This document shows positions 1 through 9,372 of a DNA stretch of 64,000 nucleotides, one piece after another. Location: assembly GCA_918797485.1 (NCBI GenBank), contig CAKKNE010000001.1, positions 2,976,001 through 3,040,000 on the forward strand. Reading direction: 5' to 3'. How positions within the stretch are numbered: position 1 is the first letter of the stretch; each line of letters opens with the position of its first letter. The notes under the pieces are model-generated. The model was not told the origin of the DNA, searched no databases, and saw nothing but the letters and a program-made list of their open reading frames with translations. Position numbers and translations under genes: made by a program. The DNA comes from Pelagomonas calceolata (Eukaryota > Sar > Pelagophyceae > Pelagomonadales > Pelagomonadaceae).

Positions 1-2
1 TC

Positions 3-137
3 ACGTCGAACATCACGGGCACGTCGCCCAAGGACGTCGTGGACCTGCTGCTGATCACGCAGTACTTCGACATGCTCCGCGACATCGGGTCGCGGCCCGA
101 GTGCTCCACGGTCTACATCCCCGAGGAGGACGAGTAA
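3..137 (+). CDS. C-terminal end of SPFH/band-7 (HIR or stomatin-like) protein, partial
   Basis: Only the last 44 codons are inside the window; frame 3 runs from base 3 to the TAA at 135-137. The residues SPKDVVDLLLITQYFDML followed by RDIG match the C-terminal helix typical of hypersensitive-induced-response and stomatin-type SPFH proteins, which oligomerise on membranes as scaffolds. After it comes a short acidic tail ending EEDE. The rest of the gene lies left of the window, so its start and targeting signal cannot be judged. The match covers one motif only, so a related band-7 subfamily is possible. Confidence 0.72.
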   Translation, partial: TSNITGTSPKDVVDLLLITQYFDMLRDIGSRPECSTVYIPEEDE

Positions 138-274
138 TTTTCTCAGTTAAGTTAATCATATCCCGTCGACGGGATAGTTATAGTACGGCGCTCTCCCCAA
201 GGAGGTCGTCACGAGAGACTCCTGAAGGCGGCGGCGGTGTACACAACAGCAGGGACAGGCAGGCGGGCGAAAGA

Positions 275-613
275 CTAGCCGTTGCCGGCGGCGGAGATGC
301 GCGGGATGTCGTTGTGCTCCGTCATTGTCGACAATTTTTCGTTGAGGTCGTCGACGCGCTCGCGGTGCGACTTCGCCGCGCCGCTCGCGGCGGCCTCCTT
401 CCGCCGGGCCACGAGGCGCCGCTTGTGTGCGCGCTCGGTCTCCGTCAGGCCGTCGTCCCGCGCGGCGGCCGCGGGCGCGGCGGCCGCGGCGGGCGCCGCG
501 GGCGCGAGCTCGACGAGCGCGGCCGCGTCGAGGCCGCGCTTCTTGTTTTTCTTCTTCTTGCCGCCCTTGAGCTTCAGGCCGCCGCCGCGGACCACGTTCT
601 TGTAGGCGTCCAT
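275..613 (-). CDS. FAM32A: FAM32A family nuclear/spliceosomal protein
   Basis: A 112-residue protein. It starts MDAYKNVVRGGGLKLKGG, then has a Lys-rich stretch (about residues 18-26) and an Ala/Pro-rich spacer, and ends with SHRERVDDLNEKLSTMTEHN then DIPRI. Both ends are the hallmark conserved blocks of FAM32A, a small nuclear protein that human studies place in the catalytic spliceosome near the 3' splice site. Length agrees with the family. The start is fixed by the conserved first block. The gene is divergent from MKS1 across about 350 bp. The Ala-rich middle is a lineage-specific low-complexity expansion. Confidence 0.92.
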   Translation of the reverse strand: MDAYKNVVRGGGLKLKGGKKKKNKKRGLDAAALVELAPAAPAAAAAPAAAARDDGLTETERAHKRRLVARRKEAAASGAAKSHRERVDDLNEKLSTMTEHNDIPRISAAGNG

Positions 614-964
614 GTCGCGCGGCGCTTGTGCTTACCCCAAAAGCTCTTTGTAAAGGGCCAGGCGCTCGCGCTCTGAAGGCAATACGACTAGTGTGGGCGA
701 ATCTGCGGCAGACCGAGCTCAGCTTTCGGCCAAGAATCGCTGGCGGCTATAGCCCAAAAACACTCGGGCGCACCCGATAGCGAGAGACACTCTAGACGAT
801 TTTAGGCGGACTTTCCTTTCGAGACCAGTCCTCCCTGGAGTCGTCGTCATCGCCGCCCAAGGGTGTCGTCGGGGGTCGCGGGCGCCGGGCAGGGTTCCAA
901 TTTTGGGCGGGTACCGGGTGGCTGCCGGCGCGCCGCGCACGGGCAGCCCGGCTAGGCAAAAACC
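614..964. promoter_or_regulatory. Divergent promoter region FAM32A/MKS1
   Basis: This 351-bp gap between two head-to-head start codons has no supportable gene. It holds isolated CTAG words near 686, 793 and 951 but no complete CTAG-bounded module of the kind found in other divergent gaps of the window. No TATA box was recognised. Confidence 0.4.
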
Positions 965-3364
965 ATGTCGGGCAGCTACCGCGTGGTGGACCCGCTGAAC
1001 CGCCTGCGCCTGCGCGTCCGCCTGCGCCTCATCCAGGACGTGCGCCTCGCGGCCAGGGACAAACAAACCCAGGACGACCATGACGCGACGGGCCGCGTCT
1101 ACACCTACGAGCTGCGGTGGCAGGAGCGCGTGCCGGGCCCGCGCCACGCGTTGGGGGAACGAAGCCTCGCGCCCACCAAGAAGAAGAAGAAGGGCAAGGA
1201 CGACGGCGACGACGACGCGAAGGAGCAGGTCCTCGAGCACCTCAAAGAAAGGCAGCACCGCGTCTTCGCCTACGCCGCCGCCGAGGGCTACACCCTGACG
1301 GAGGAGCGGAGTTTGGTGCGGGACGCGACGGGCGCCGCGGCGCCGCTCGTGCCGCACGCGCTCGCGGCGTCGCGCGCGCCGCTACAACACGCGCGCAAGG
1401 CGGGCTTCGGCAAGTCGAAGGAAAGAAAGAAGATGACCGTCGCCGACCGGCGGACGGGCGGCGACCCCGGGACGTGCTACTACATCATGCTGGGCGCGGA
1501 CGTCGACGTCGACGCGTTCGAGGGCTGCGCGAAGCCCGAGGATTCTACGGATGCGGCCCGGGGCTTCGAGGGCGTGCTCTGCAAGCTGGAGCACTTCACG
1601 AACGGGCGGCTCGAGGTGACGCCGGCCTTCGCCGGTCCCGATCCGAGATTCGTGGGCATGGTCTTCGACGGCTCGGACGGCGGCGACGATAAAGATGATT
1701 TTTACGTGGGCAACGGCGCTCCATTACTCACGTCGCGCATCGCCACGCCGGCGGGGCGCGTTTTTGAATACGTCGTCGAGAACGCGTCGGCGCCGACCGA
1801 CGAGGAGCTGGTCCAGCTGCTCGAGGAGGAGCTCAAGGAGGAGGTCCAACGGATGGAGGAGCGCAGGGATAGGGACCCCATCATCCCGCCCCTCGTGCCG
1901 CCTCCTCCCCAATGCAGGGGCTTCGGCGTGTCGATGGAGCTCGTGAGTCTCGTAGGCTTCCCGCCGGGCGTGGAATTATACGCGGAGTACGAGGTCCACC
2001 TGCCGCCGGGCTGGCGCGCCGAGACGCCGCGCGGCGACGACCACGGGCGCACCTGGACGGAGAACGACGAGGGCGGCCTGTGCTGCGCGGGCACGTCCCA
2101 ACTCGCGCGGTCCGTGCTCCGGCCCTGCCGCGCGGCGCACGGGTCGAAGCGGTCCGCCGAGGACCCGAGCGTCGCGCGCCACGCGCGGGGCCCCGACGCG
2201 GCCGAGGCCGTCCTCGCGGCGCTCGGCGCGCTGCTGCTGGTCGCGGCGCTCGCCGCGGGGCCGGGCTACGGCGTCTGGCCCCTCGCGGCCGGCATCCTGG
2301 TCCTCGCGTCCGTCGGCGCGGCGCCGTCGGCCCAGACGTCGCCGCACGAGGCCTGCGAGAGCGTCGCGCACGTCGGCCTGCCCCTCGACTTATACGTGGT
2401 GCCGCCCGAGGACGACTGCGACGCCGGCGACGCGGACGGCGCCGCGGCGCGGCCGTCGCTGCGCGTGCCGCGCTGCTACGTGGCCGTCTTCGCGCGGCGC
2501 CGCTTCGAGCGGCACACCGTCGAGGGCTACGGCCACTTCCGCCTGCCGGCGAAGCCGCAGCCCCTGAGCCGCGAGCGGCTCCAGACCTGGGCGCCCGTCG
2601 GGCGCATCCGCGACCAGCTCCAGGACTTCTTCCTGGGCGGCGCGCACCGGCTCAAGGATCTGAGGTACGCCGCGCACCCGCCCGACGAGTGGGGCGCGCA
2701 CCCCGACCGCCCGCCGAAGGACTCGGGCTTCCTCTGCAAGTTCGGGTTCATGACGCGCGCGGCGGGCTGTATTGATGTGCGCTGCGGCGCCGTCGAGGCG
2801 CGCCGCCGGCCGGCGCCGGTCGAGGTCCTGTCGAACGACGAGCGCCGCGCGCGCTACCTCGGGGGCCGGCCGGCCGCGGCGCGCGACCGCTTCGCCAAGC
2901 TCGACGCCATCCTGGCCGACTACCGGTCGCGGCTCAAGCTCGGCTCGGACTACTCGGCCGACGACTTCGACAAGGACCGCGACCGCTCGGCCGCCGACCG
3001 CGCCGCCGAGCTCATCCGCAAGCTCGAGGCGGAGCGCGCGCGCCAGCGGGCCGACCGCGCGCCGCCGAAGGCGCGCGCCGCCGCGGCCGTCGCCCGGGCC
3101 GGGGCGGCGGCCGCGGCGCCGACGCTGGAACGCGGACAGCTCGCCGCGCCGCGGTCGCCGGCCGACCCCGTCGTCTCCGTCGAGAACCCCGAGGGCGACA
3201 CGATCCTCGACTACTCGAAGCCGGGCGGCGTCGAGGTGACCGCCGGCACCGTCACGCGCCACCGCAGCGGCGAGACCGTCATCGACTTCTCGCGCACCGG
3301 GGCCCGCGCCGCCGCGCCCGACCTCCTCACCGGCGACGGCGCCGAGGAGTCCAAGGCCCCCTGA
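965..3364 (+). CDS. MKS1: MKS1-like B9-domain protein (ciliary transition zone)
   Basis: The open frame encodes 799 residues. The N terminus YRVVDPLNRLRLRVRLRLI and the later WQERV and RVFAYAAAEGYT blocks follow human MKS1 in order. The B9 domain is recognisable from VEGYGHFRLPA, TWAPVGRIRDQL, FFLGGAHRLKDLRYA and the closing FGFMTRAAGCIDVRC. MKS1 works with B9D1, B9D2 and TMEM proteins in the gate at the base of cilia; TMEM138 of the same compartment lies at 45.5-46.1 kb. Residues about 384-457 contain a hydrophobic stretch absent from the family. They could be a retained 222-nt in-frame intron (2114-2335, GT-AG) or a true insertion. The C-terminal 150 residues are low complexity. Confidence 0.88.
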   Translation: MSGSYRVVDPLNRLRLRVRLRLIQDVRLAARDKQTQDDHDATGRVYTYELRWQERVPGPRHALGERSLAPTKKKKKGKDDGDDDAKEQVLEHLKERQHRVFAYAAAEGYTLTEERSLVRDATGAAAPLVPHALAASRAPLQHARKAGFGKSKERKKMTVADRRTGGDPGTCYYIMLGADVDVDAFEGCAKPEDSTDAARGFEGVLCKLEHFTNGRLEVTPAFAGPDPRFVGMVFDGSDGGDDKDDFYVGNGAPLLTSRIATPAGRVFEYVVENASAPTDEELVQLLEEELKEEVQRMEERRDRDPIIPPLVPPPPQCRGFGVSMELVSLVGFPPGVELYAEYEVHLPPGWRAETPRGDDHGRTWTENDEGGLCCAGTSQLARSVLRPCRAAHGSKRSAEDPSVARHARGPDAAEAVLAALGALLLVAALAAGPGYGVWPLAAGILVLASVGAAPSAQTSPHEACESVAHVGLPLDLYVVPPEDDCDAGDADGAAARPSLRVPRCYVAVFARRRFERHTVEGYGHFRLPAKPQPLSRERLQTWAPVGRIRDQLQDFFLGGAHRLKDLRYAAHPPDEWGAHPDRPPKDSGFLCKFGFMTRAAGCIDVRCGAVEARRRPAPVEVLSNDERRARYLGGRPAAARDRFAKLDAILADYRSRLKLGSDYSADDFDKDRDRSAADRAAELIRKLEAERARQRADRAPPKARAAAAVARAGAAAAAPTLERGQLAAPRSPADPVVSVENPEGDTILDYSKPGGVEVTAGTVTRHRSGETVIDFSRTGARAAAPDLLTGDGAEESKAP

Positions 3365-3495
3365 GGCGCGTAGCATAGTTCCTCCTCGAGATCCCGGGCT
3401 AAGTCCTATCTTTAGGATATGCTTTGATTTTTTTGTTTTTTAATAGTGCACCTTGGTATGTGAAGGAAGGGTCGGGAAGGGGATGGGGATGGGGC

Positions 3496-6400
3496 TCACC
3501 CCTCCTTCTGTGCGAATAATTTCTTCAGGTGCGGCGTCGCGTCGACGGTCGTCTCGTCCTCGGCCGCCGTGACCTCCTCCTCGAGCAGCGAGTCGCCGCC
3601 CTCGTCCTCCGCGACCTTGGCCACGACTCGCTTGCCGAGCGCCGTCGCCACGTCGAACATGTGGAGCTTGGACTCGGCGAAGTTTTTCTCGTCCAGGTAG
3701 CCCTTCCGCACCCGAAGCTTGAGCTTGAGGATCTCGGCCTCGAGCTCGGCGTCGGTCGCGGCGTAGGCCTCGCCGAAGCCCATGGGCTCGTCCAGGACCT
3801 GCATGAAGTCCTTGAGGTCCGCGACGGGGAGCAGCCACGTCGCGTGCTCGTCGAAGCGCGCCCAGTCGTCCACGAAGTTCTCGAGGTCCGCGTCCGACAG
3901 GCCCAGGTCCGCCTCCTCGTCCTCCTCCTCGTAGGCCGATAATATAATACCGACGAAGAGGTTCAGGACGACGCCCGTCACGAGGATGTCGAAGAAGCGG
4001 ATGATGAACTCGGCCCAGAGCCGGTCGCCGCAGCCGTTCAGCGGCACGCAGCAGTCCTTGTAGGACTCGAAGGCCTGGCACGTCTCCTTGCTCGCCCAGC
4101 CGACGCCGCCGTTCATCGACCCGCGCTTGTAGCCGAAGGCGTCGTCGTAATTGGAGTTGTCGGCCTCGCCCGCGCAGGGGCATTGGGGCCGGTCACCGCC
4201 GTCTCCCCTTGTACACCACTTCTCCTCCCAGTAGCCGCCGCCGGACTCGAACATGGTGCCCGGCTCGGCCGCGTACATCTTCGTCCGGATCTGCGCGAAC
4301 TTCTTCTTCGACCAGCAGCCCGAGCCCTCGCGCCAGTTCGCGTTCAGGTCGTGCATGTAGCCGTTCCAGTTCTCGCCCGTCGTGAACTTGACGAGCGTGA
4401 GGATCGCCACGGGCACGTGCTGGAAGTTCGAGATCTGGTGCACGTCGCCGGCGTAGCCCACGTGCGCGAACTGCTCGACGAGCAGGATCGCGAAGATGAG
4501 GACGAAGATCATCAGTACCAGTCCGACGTTCATCATCTGGGGGAGCGCGTTGAGCAACGTGTTGACGAGCTTCTTCATCTCCAGCCACGACTTCATGACC
4601 CGGAAGATGCGCGCGATGCGGAAGAGGCGCACGATCGAGACGACGCCGCCCACGTCCGTCGACGACACGTTCGGGTCGCTGACGATGTACCCGGCGAACG
4701 TGCCGATCACGATGATGAAGTCGAAGCGGTTCCAGCCCTCGCACCAGTACTGCGTCCAGCCGATGCCGCCGACCTTGAGCACCGCCTCGACGCCGAAGAT
4801 GATCGCGAAGAGCAGGTTGAGCCACTCAAGCAGCGCGACGTAGCCCGTCGGCGCGCCGTAGTAGTCGATGGCCATGACCACGCCGTTCGAAATGATGCAC
4901 CCCATGATGAAGCCCTCGAAGAGCGCCTTGTTCTCGCTCTCCACGACCCTGAAGAAGGCCGGCAGCGGGCCGACGCGCGTCTTCTTCTTGGGCTTGACCT
5001 GCTGCATGATGAAGGCCTGGGTCTTGACCCACTGCTCCTGGGACGCCGTCATGAGGGCCCCGGACCGGCCCTCCTGCTCGGCCTGCTCCTTGAGGGTCGC
5101 GAACTGTTCTATAATAATCCCGACGAACAGCTGCATCGCGAAGAAGCCCCCGATGAACTGGAACATGACGTGGAAGAAGAAGGAGTAGAAGCGCGGGAAG
5201 CCCCGGTCACTCTCGTCGCCGCCGTGGTCCGAGGCGCCGGGGCCCGATAGTTGGACGCCCGTCGACGACCGCCCGGCGGCCCGGCCTAATTTCGTGCCCG
5301 TGGACATGGGCTGCATCTCGACGCCGTTCTTGTCGGCATTATAATACATGTAGTCCAGCCACCCTTCCGTACTGTAGATCTCGACGAGTAATCTAAACGC
5401 GTCCCACGTGTTGTCGAACGTCATGTAGTAGCCGCCGTCGCCCATCCAGGCGGACTCCTCCTGGAAGAGGCACCGGCACATGTCCTTCGAGGTGGGGACG
5501 AAGTCGTCCAGGTTGCCGTCCTTCGCGAGCGCCGCGTCGAGCGCGGCGACGCCGAGCGGATGCGACTCGAAGTGGTCCCGCACGGCCTTGCTGTAGCCCG
5601 GCTTCGGCGCCGCGACGGTCTCGTCGAAGTCGCCGCCGATCAGCGCCGGCCGGCCCCCGTTCTCCCAGTCCGCGACGACCTTGCTCACGACGCGGGTCTT
5701 CGGGTTGAAGTACGACTTCTTCTCGATCCAGTCCTCGTCCCAGGTCACCCAGCACTGCGTGTTCGGCTCGCCCAGGTCGTTGATCGCGTAGTCGTTCACG
5801 AGGCCGAAGACGTCGTGCTCGACCGCGTCCCTGAGCGAGATCGGGTGCGCCACGAGGCTCGCCTGCCAGGCCTCGGCCTCCTCCAGATCGCAGGCGCCCA
5901 TGGTGCCCTTGAAGAAGCCCTGGCCCAGGATGGCGAAGATGACCATGATGAGCACGCAGACGATCATGACGTTGAACGCGCCGGGGATCGCGCAAATCAA
6001 CGAATTGAGCACGAGCTTCAGGCCCGGGTAGCGCGTCATCATGCGCAGCGGCCGGAACACGCGGGCCACCCTCAGCACCCGGAACACCTTCACGTCGAAG
6101 GGCAGCGCGTCGCCCGCGACGTCGCCGATCAGCATGAGGATGCTCACCACCACAATTACGAAGTCCAGGATGTTCCAGTTGTCCCGCAGGTAACTCCCGG
6201 GGCCGTTGAGCAGGAACCCGAAGGCCACGACCTTGGCGACGCACTCGACCAGGAAGATGAGCGCGAAGACGTAGTCCAGCACCTTGAAGAACGTCACGAT
6301 GCCCATGTTCGGGTCCATGAGCGGCGTCTGGCAGGCCATCGTCAGCGCCCCGACGAGGATGCACGTGATGATGACCTTGTCGAAGGTCGGGTTCGCGGCG

Positions 6401-9372
6401 AGCGTCGCGCACGCTTTTCTGAACGGACTCTCCGGCGCGAAGACGAAGAGGCTCGCGTCCCGCCGGGGCGCGGCCTCCGTCGTCGGCGTCGCGGGCGCCT
6501 CGTCGGCCGTGTCCTTCTTGCCCTTCTTGAACGCGGCCGTCACGCTCAGCATCGTCTTCATGCGCACGAAGGGCGAGGGCCCGTCGCTCGCCGAGAGCTC
6601 CTCGTTGTCCTCGAAGTTCTTCAGCAGGATGGCCAGGAACATGTTCATCACGAAGAACGCCAGGATCATGATCGTCAGGAGCATGTAGAGCACGCCGCCG
6701 ATCGGGTGCGCGCCCCGCATCAGGTCGTACATGACGGCGTTCCACGACTCGCCCGTCAGGATGCCGAAGATCGCGATCATGCTGATGCAGAAGTCGTCGA
6801 AGGACCCCCAGCCCAGGTCCAGGCCGGGCGCCGCGTCGAGCCAGACCGCCGAGACTTTGGTGGAGTCCCGGCCCGTCTCGCCCCAGCCCGCGTTGACCTT
6901 CATGCGGCCCTCGTGGGCCTCCTTGGCCGCCTTCGTCCCGTAGTCGAAGACGCTGAACGCGATCTTCGCGTCCGTGTTGCCGTCGAACCGCAGCTGGTTC
7001 GCGAAGAACATCATGCCCAGCAGCCCGAAGATGAAGACCATCAGCGACAGGAGGACGAGGAACGGCGCGATCTCCCGCGCCGTCTCGCCCACCGTCGACA
7101 GCAGCACCATCAAGTTCGGCAGGCACGTCTTCAGCACCTTGAGCAGCCGAAACACGCGGAAGCACCGGAACGCGGAGATCGCGCCGCCGCCGAAGCCCGC
7201 CTCGGACCAGGCGCAGAGCATCGTGACGACCGAGATCCAGACGATCGCGCAGTCGAAGTTGTTGAACGGGTCCTCGAAGTAGGACAGGCCCATGGCGACC
7301 CACTTCAGGACCATCTCGACGAGGAAGACCAGGGCCAGCAGGAAGTTCATCATCGACATGGCCTGGGAGTACTCGGGCGGCCGCGGGTAGTCGTCCATGA
7401 TGAGGACGACGGTGTTGACGAGGATGGCCACGTAGATGAAGGCCGTGAAGGCGTCTCCATTGACCACGTCGTAGAGCCGCGCCCGCGGGCCGGTCAGCGT
7501 GTCCCGATATTTCTTCGGCGGGGGCCCGTCGCCCGCGGCCTCCTCGACCTCGCCCCTGGCGTGCTCCTCGGCCGCCAGCTTCGCCTCGATCTCGGCCTCG
7601 ACCTCGGCGTCCTCCTCGTCGTCCAAAGCGCCGACGATGGCGCCGAGCACGAGGTTCAGGATGAGCATCGACCCCACCGCGAACAGCGTCACGAAGAGGA
7701 ACACGGAGATGGCCGGCCAGGCCGCGTCCATCATGTGGTACATGATGATCGTCCAGCCCTCCATGGTCACGGCCTGGAAGAGCGTCACGAACGCCGAGAA
7801 CATGTTGTCGAAGTTCGTGTACCCGAAGTTCAGGTCGCCCTCGAACTCGGGGTACAGGGTCTTGAACAGGCCCGTCGAGAAGCGCGACCAGTCGTCCAGC
7901 TGGATGGGCACCGTGTCGCACGTGCTCGACTTGCCGTCGGCGGACGCGGACGTGCCGCTCGCCATCGGGTCGCACTGGGCCAGGTACACGGCCTTGCCCA
8001 CGAGCGGCGCCTTCTCGAAGCGCACCTGGCCGAAGGGGTCGTAGTTCGAGCCGCAGTACGTGCCCTTTCCCCCCATCGCCTCCTGGTCCTCGCGGTTGTA
8101 GCACTTGTGCATGCCGCCCATGCCGAAGATCTCGTTGGACCGCGACGCGCAGGGCCGCACGTCGTCCTGGTTCACGAGCCACAGGCACCTCTTGGGCTTC
8201 GACCAGTACTTGGCCGCCGCCGGGTCCGCGGCGCCGAGGCCCGTGCCGCCGTCGTCGTAGTTCTTGTAGTGGTCCGTGGAGTACGTGTCCTCGACGGGCA
8301 GCCCGGCCGGTCCCGGGAAGTCCACGTCGTCGGTGCAGGCCCACGTGTTCACGTTGAGGAGCGCGGGGTCCGTGTCCGAGGCGGGCCAGCCGAAGGTTGC
8401 CCCCGCCGCGAGGAGGGCGTCGATCTCTGCATTCGTAATAATTTTTGGTGGCGTCGTGGTGGCGTCGTGGTCGGCGACCGCGATGGCCTGCATGAGCGCC
8501 GCGTACGTCTCGAACTCCACGTCCTCGCCGTCGTCGTCCAAATGCGGGTAGTACTCCTTCTTGATGCAGGGGACGGCGGCCCGGCCGCGGTTGTCGTTGT
8601 TCGGGCACCCGGGAAACCCCGTCCGTTCCCAGTTCTTAGGGTTCTCGTACCACGTGGCGGGCACCCGCGTCGGGTACGGCGTGAGGCGGCAGCGGTAGTG
8701 CATCGCGCCCTTGAAGAACTGCATGCACGCGATCGAAATGACGAAGAGCAGGAAGCACAGCATGACCATGGTCACGAAGAGCGGCTCGATACTCGTCGTG
8801 AAGGCCACCACGATCTTCTTGAGCGCCGGGAACTTGTTGACCGATTTTAATGGTCGGAGTAACCGTAGTGCCTTGATGCCCATCAACCCGCCCACGTTCA
8901 GGCCCATCTGGCCCACGACGTAGGCCAGGACGCAGATGAAGTCGAGCCAGCACCACGCGTCCTTAAAATACGTGTTCTCTCCGCTAAAGAGCCCCATCGC
9001 GACCATCTTGATCACCATCTCGATGATGAACACGATCCCGAAGACCCAGCGGTTCGTAAAGTCGCCGAACGTGTTCTGCCAGCACCGCGACGGGTCCGGC
9101 TGGCCGAACGTCGCGCCTTGCTTGTCGTTCCGCCCCAGACACTTCACGCGGTAGTCGCTCATGGCCATCACGATACTGTTGGTGATGATGAAGAACATGA
9201 TGACCGCATCGAAGGTCCTACTCCGCATCACCGCGATGCACCACTTCCGCAACGGATGGCTCCGCTTCATGAAGCCGCACGACGTCCGCGCGAGCGCGGG
9301 GTACTTGGCGTCCTCCTTCTCATACTCCAGGAACTCCTGGATGCCGCCCTCGGGCGCGACCTTCGACGCCAT
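3496..9372 (-). CDS. Four-domain voltage-gated calcium-type cation channel
   Basis: A single uninterrupted frame of 1958 residues with four homologous six-helix domains. Voltage sensors (S4) are near residues 165-178, 733-748, 1093-1110 and 1577-1592, each with Arg/Lys every third position. The pore loops read TMEGWT, TGESWN, STEGWL and TGENWN (near 538, 876, 1336 and 1667). This gives an EEEE ring as in Cav channels rather than the DEKA of animal Nav. The C-terminal cytosolic part (about 1825-1880) resembles the EF-hand-like domain after domain IV of Cav/Nav. Domain I has an unusually long Cys-containing extracellular S5-pore loop of roughly 290 residues. In a flagellated alga it may carry plasma-membrane or flagellar Ca2+ or Na+ currents; ion choice is inferred from the EEEE ring only. 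Confidence 0.93.
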   Translation of the reverse strand: MASKVAPEGGIQEFLEYEKEDAKYPALARTSCGFMKRSHPLRKWCIAVMRSRTFDAVIMFFIITNSIVMAMSDYRVKCLGRNDKQGATFGQPDPSRCWQNTFGDFTNRWVFGIVFIIEMVIKMVAMGLFSGENTYFKDAWCWLDFICVLAYVVGQMGLNVGGLMGIKALRLLRPLKSVNKFPALKKIVVAFTTSIEPLFVTMVMLCFLLFVISIACMQFFKGAMHYRCRLTPYPTRVPATWYENPKNWERTGFPGCPNNDNRGRAAVPCIKKEYYPHLDDDGEDVEFETYAALMQAIAVADHDATTTPPKIITNAEIDALLAAGATFGWPASDTDPALLNVNTWACTDDVDFPGPAGLPVEDTYSTDHYKNYDDGGTGLGAADPAAAKYWSKPKRCLWLVNQDDVRPCASRSNEIFGMGGMHKCYNREDQEAMGGKGTYCGSNYDPFGQVRFEKAPLVGKAVYLAQCDPMASGTSASADGKSSTCDTVPIQLDDWSRFSTGLFKTLYPEFEGDLNFGYTNFDNMFSAFVTLFQAVTMEGWTIIMYHMMDAAWPAISVFLFVTLFAVGSMLILNLVLGAIVGALDDEEDAEVEAEIEAKLAAEEHARGEVEEAAGDGPPPKKYRDTLTGPRARLYDVVNGDAFTAFIYVAILVNTVVLIMDDYPRPPEYSQAMSMMNFLLALVFLVEMVLKWVAMGLSYFEDPFNNFDCAIVWISVVTMLCAWSEAGFGGGAISAFRCFRVFRLLKVLKTCLPNLMVLLSTVGETAREIAPFLVLLSLMVFIFGLLGMMFFANQLRFDGNTDAKIAFSVFDYGTKAAKEAHEGRMKVNAGWGETGRDSTKVSAVWLDAAPGLDLGWGSFDDFCISMIAIFGILTGESWNAVMYDLMRGAHPIGGVLYMLLTIMILAFFVMNMFLAILLKNFEDNEELSASDGPSPFVRMKTMLSVTAAFKKGKKDTADEAPATPTTEAAPRRDASLFVFAPESPFRKACATLAANPTFDKVIITCILVGALTMACQTPLMDPNMGIVTFFKVLDYVFALIFLVECVAKVVAFGFLLNGPGSYLRDNWNILDFVIVVVSILMLIGDVAGDALPFDVKVFRVLRVARVFRPLRMMTRYPGLKLVLNSLICAIPGAFNVMIVCVLIMVIFAILGQGFFKGTMGACDLEEAEAWQASLVAHPISLRDAVEHDVFGLVNDYAINDLGEPNTQCWVTWDEDWIEKKSYFNPKTRVVSKVVADWENGGRPALIGGDFDETVAAPKPGYSKAVRDHFESHPLGVAALDAALAKDGNLDDFVPTSKDMCRCLFQEESAWMGDGGYYMTFDNTWDAFRLLVEIYSTEGWLDYMYYNADKNGVEMQPMSTGTKLGRAAGRSSTGVQLSGPGASDHGGDESDRGFPRFYSFFFHVMFQFIGGFFAMQLFVGIIIEQFATLKEQAEQEGRSGALMTASQEQWVKTQAFIMQQVKPKKKTRVGPLPAFFRVVESENKALFEGFIMGCIISNGVVMAIDYYGAPTGYVALLEWLNLLFAIIFGVEAVLKVGGIGWTQYWCEGWNRFDFIIVIGTFAGYIVSDPNVSSTDVGGVVSIVRLFRIARIFRVMKSWLEMKKLVNTLLNALPQMMNVGLVLMIFVLIFAILLVEQFAHVGYAGDVHQISNFQHVPVAILTLVKFTTGENWNGYMHDLNANWREGSGCWSKKKFAQIRTKMYAAEPGTMFESGGGYWEEKWCTRGDGGDRPQCPCAGEADNSNYDDAFGYKRGSMNGGVGWASKETCQAFESYKDCCVPLNGCGDRLWAEFIIRFFDILVTGVVLNLFVGIILSAYEEEDEEADLGLSDADLENFVDDWARFDEHATWLLPVADLKDFMQVLDEPMGFGEAYAATDAELEAEILKLKLRVRKGYLDEKNFAESKLHMFDVATALGKRVVAKVAEDEGGDSLLEEEVTAAEDETTVDATPHLKKLFAQKEG

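Noticed and set aside
2390-3376. 328-codon minus-strand frame over MKS1
   Set aside because: Shadow of the B9-domain coding strand; no recognisable feature of its own.
5560-8850. Very long plus-strand open frame opposite the channel gene
   Set aside because: It is rich in Arg, His, Val and Asp as expected from reading GC-rich codons backwards, with no domain; the minus frame has complete channel motifs.
3496-9372. Channel as an animal-type voltage-gated sodium channel
   Set aside because: The pore ring is E/E/E/E, not D/E/K/A, so a calcium-type filter is the better call.
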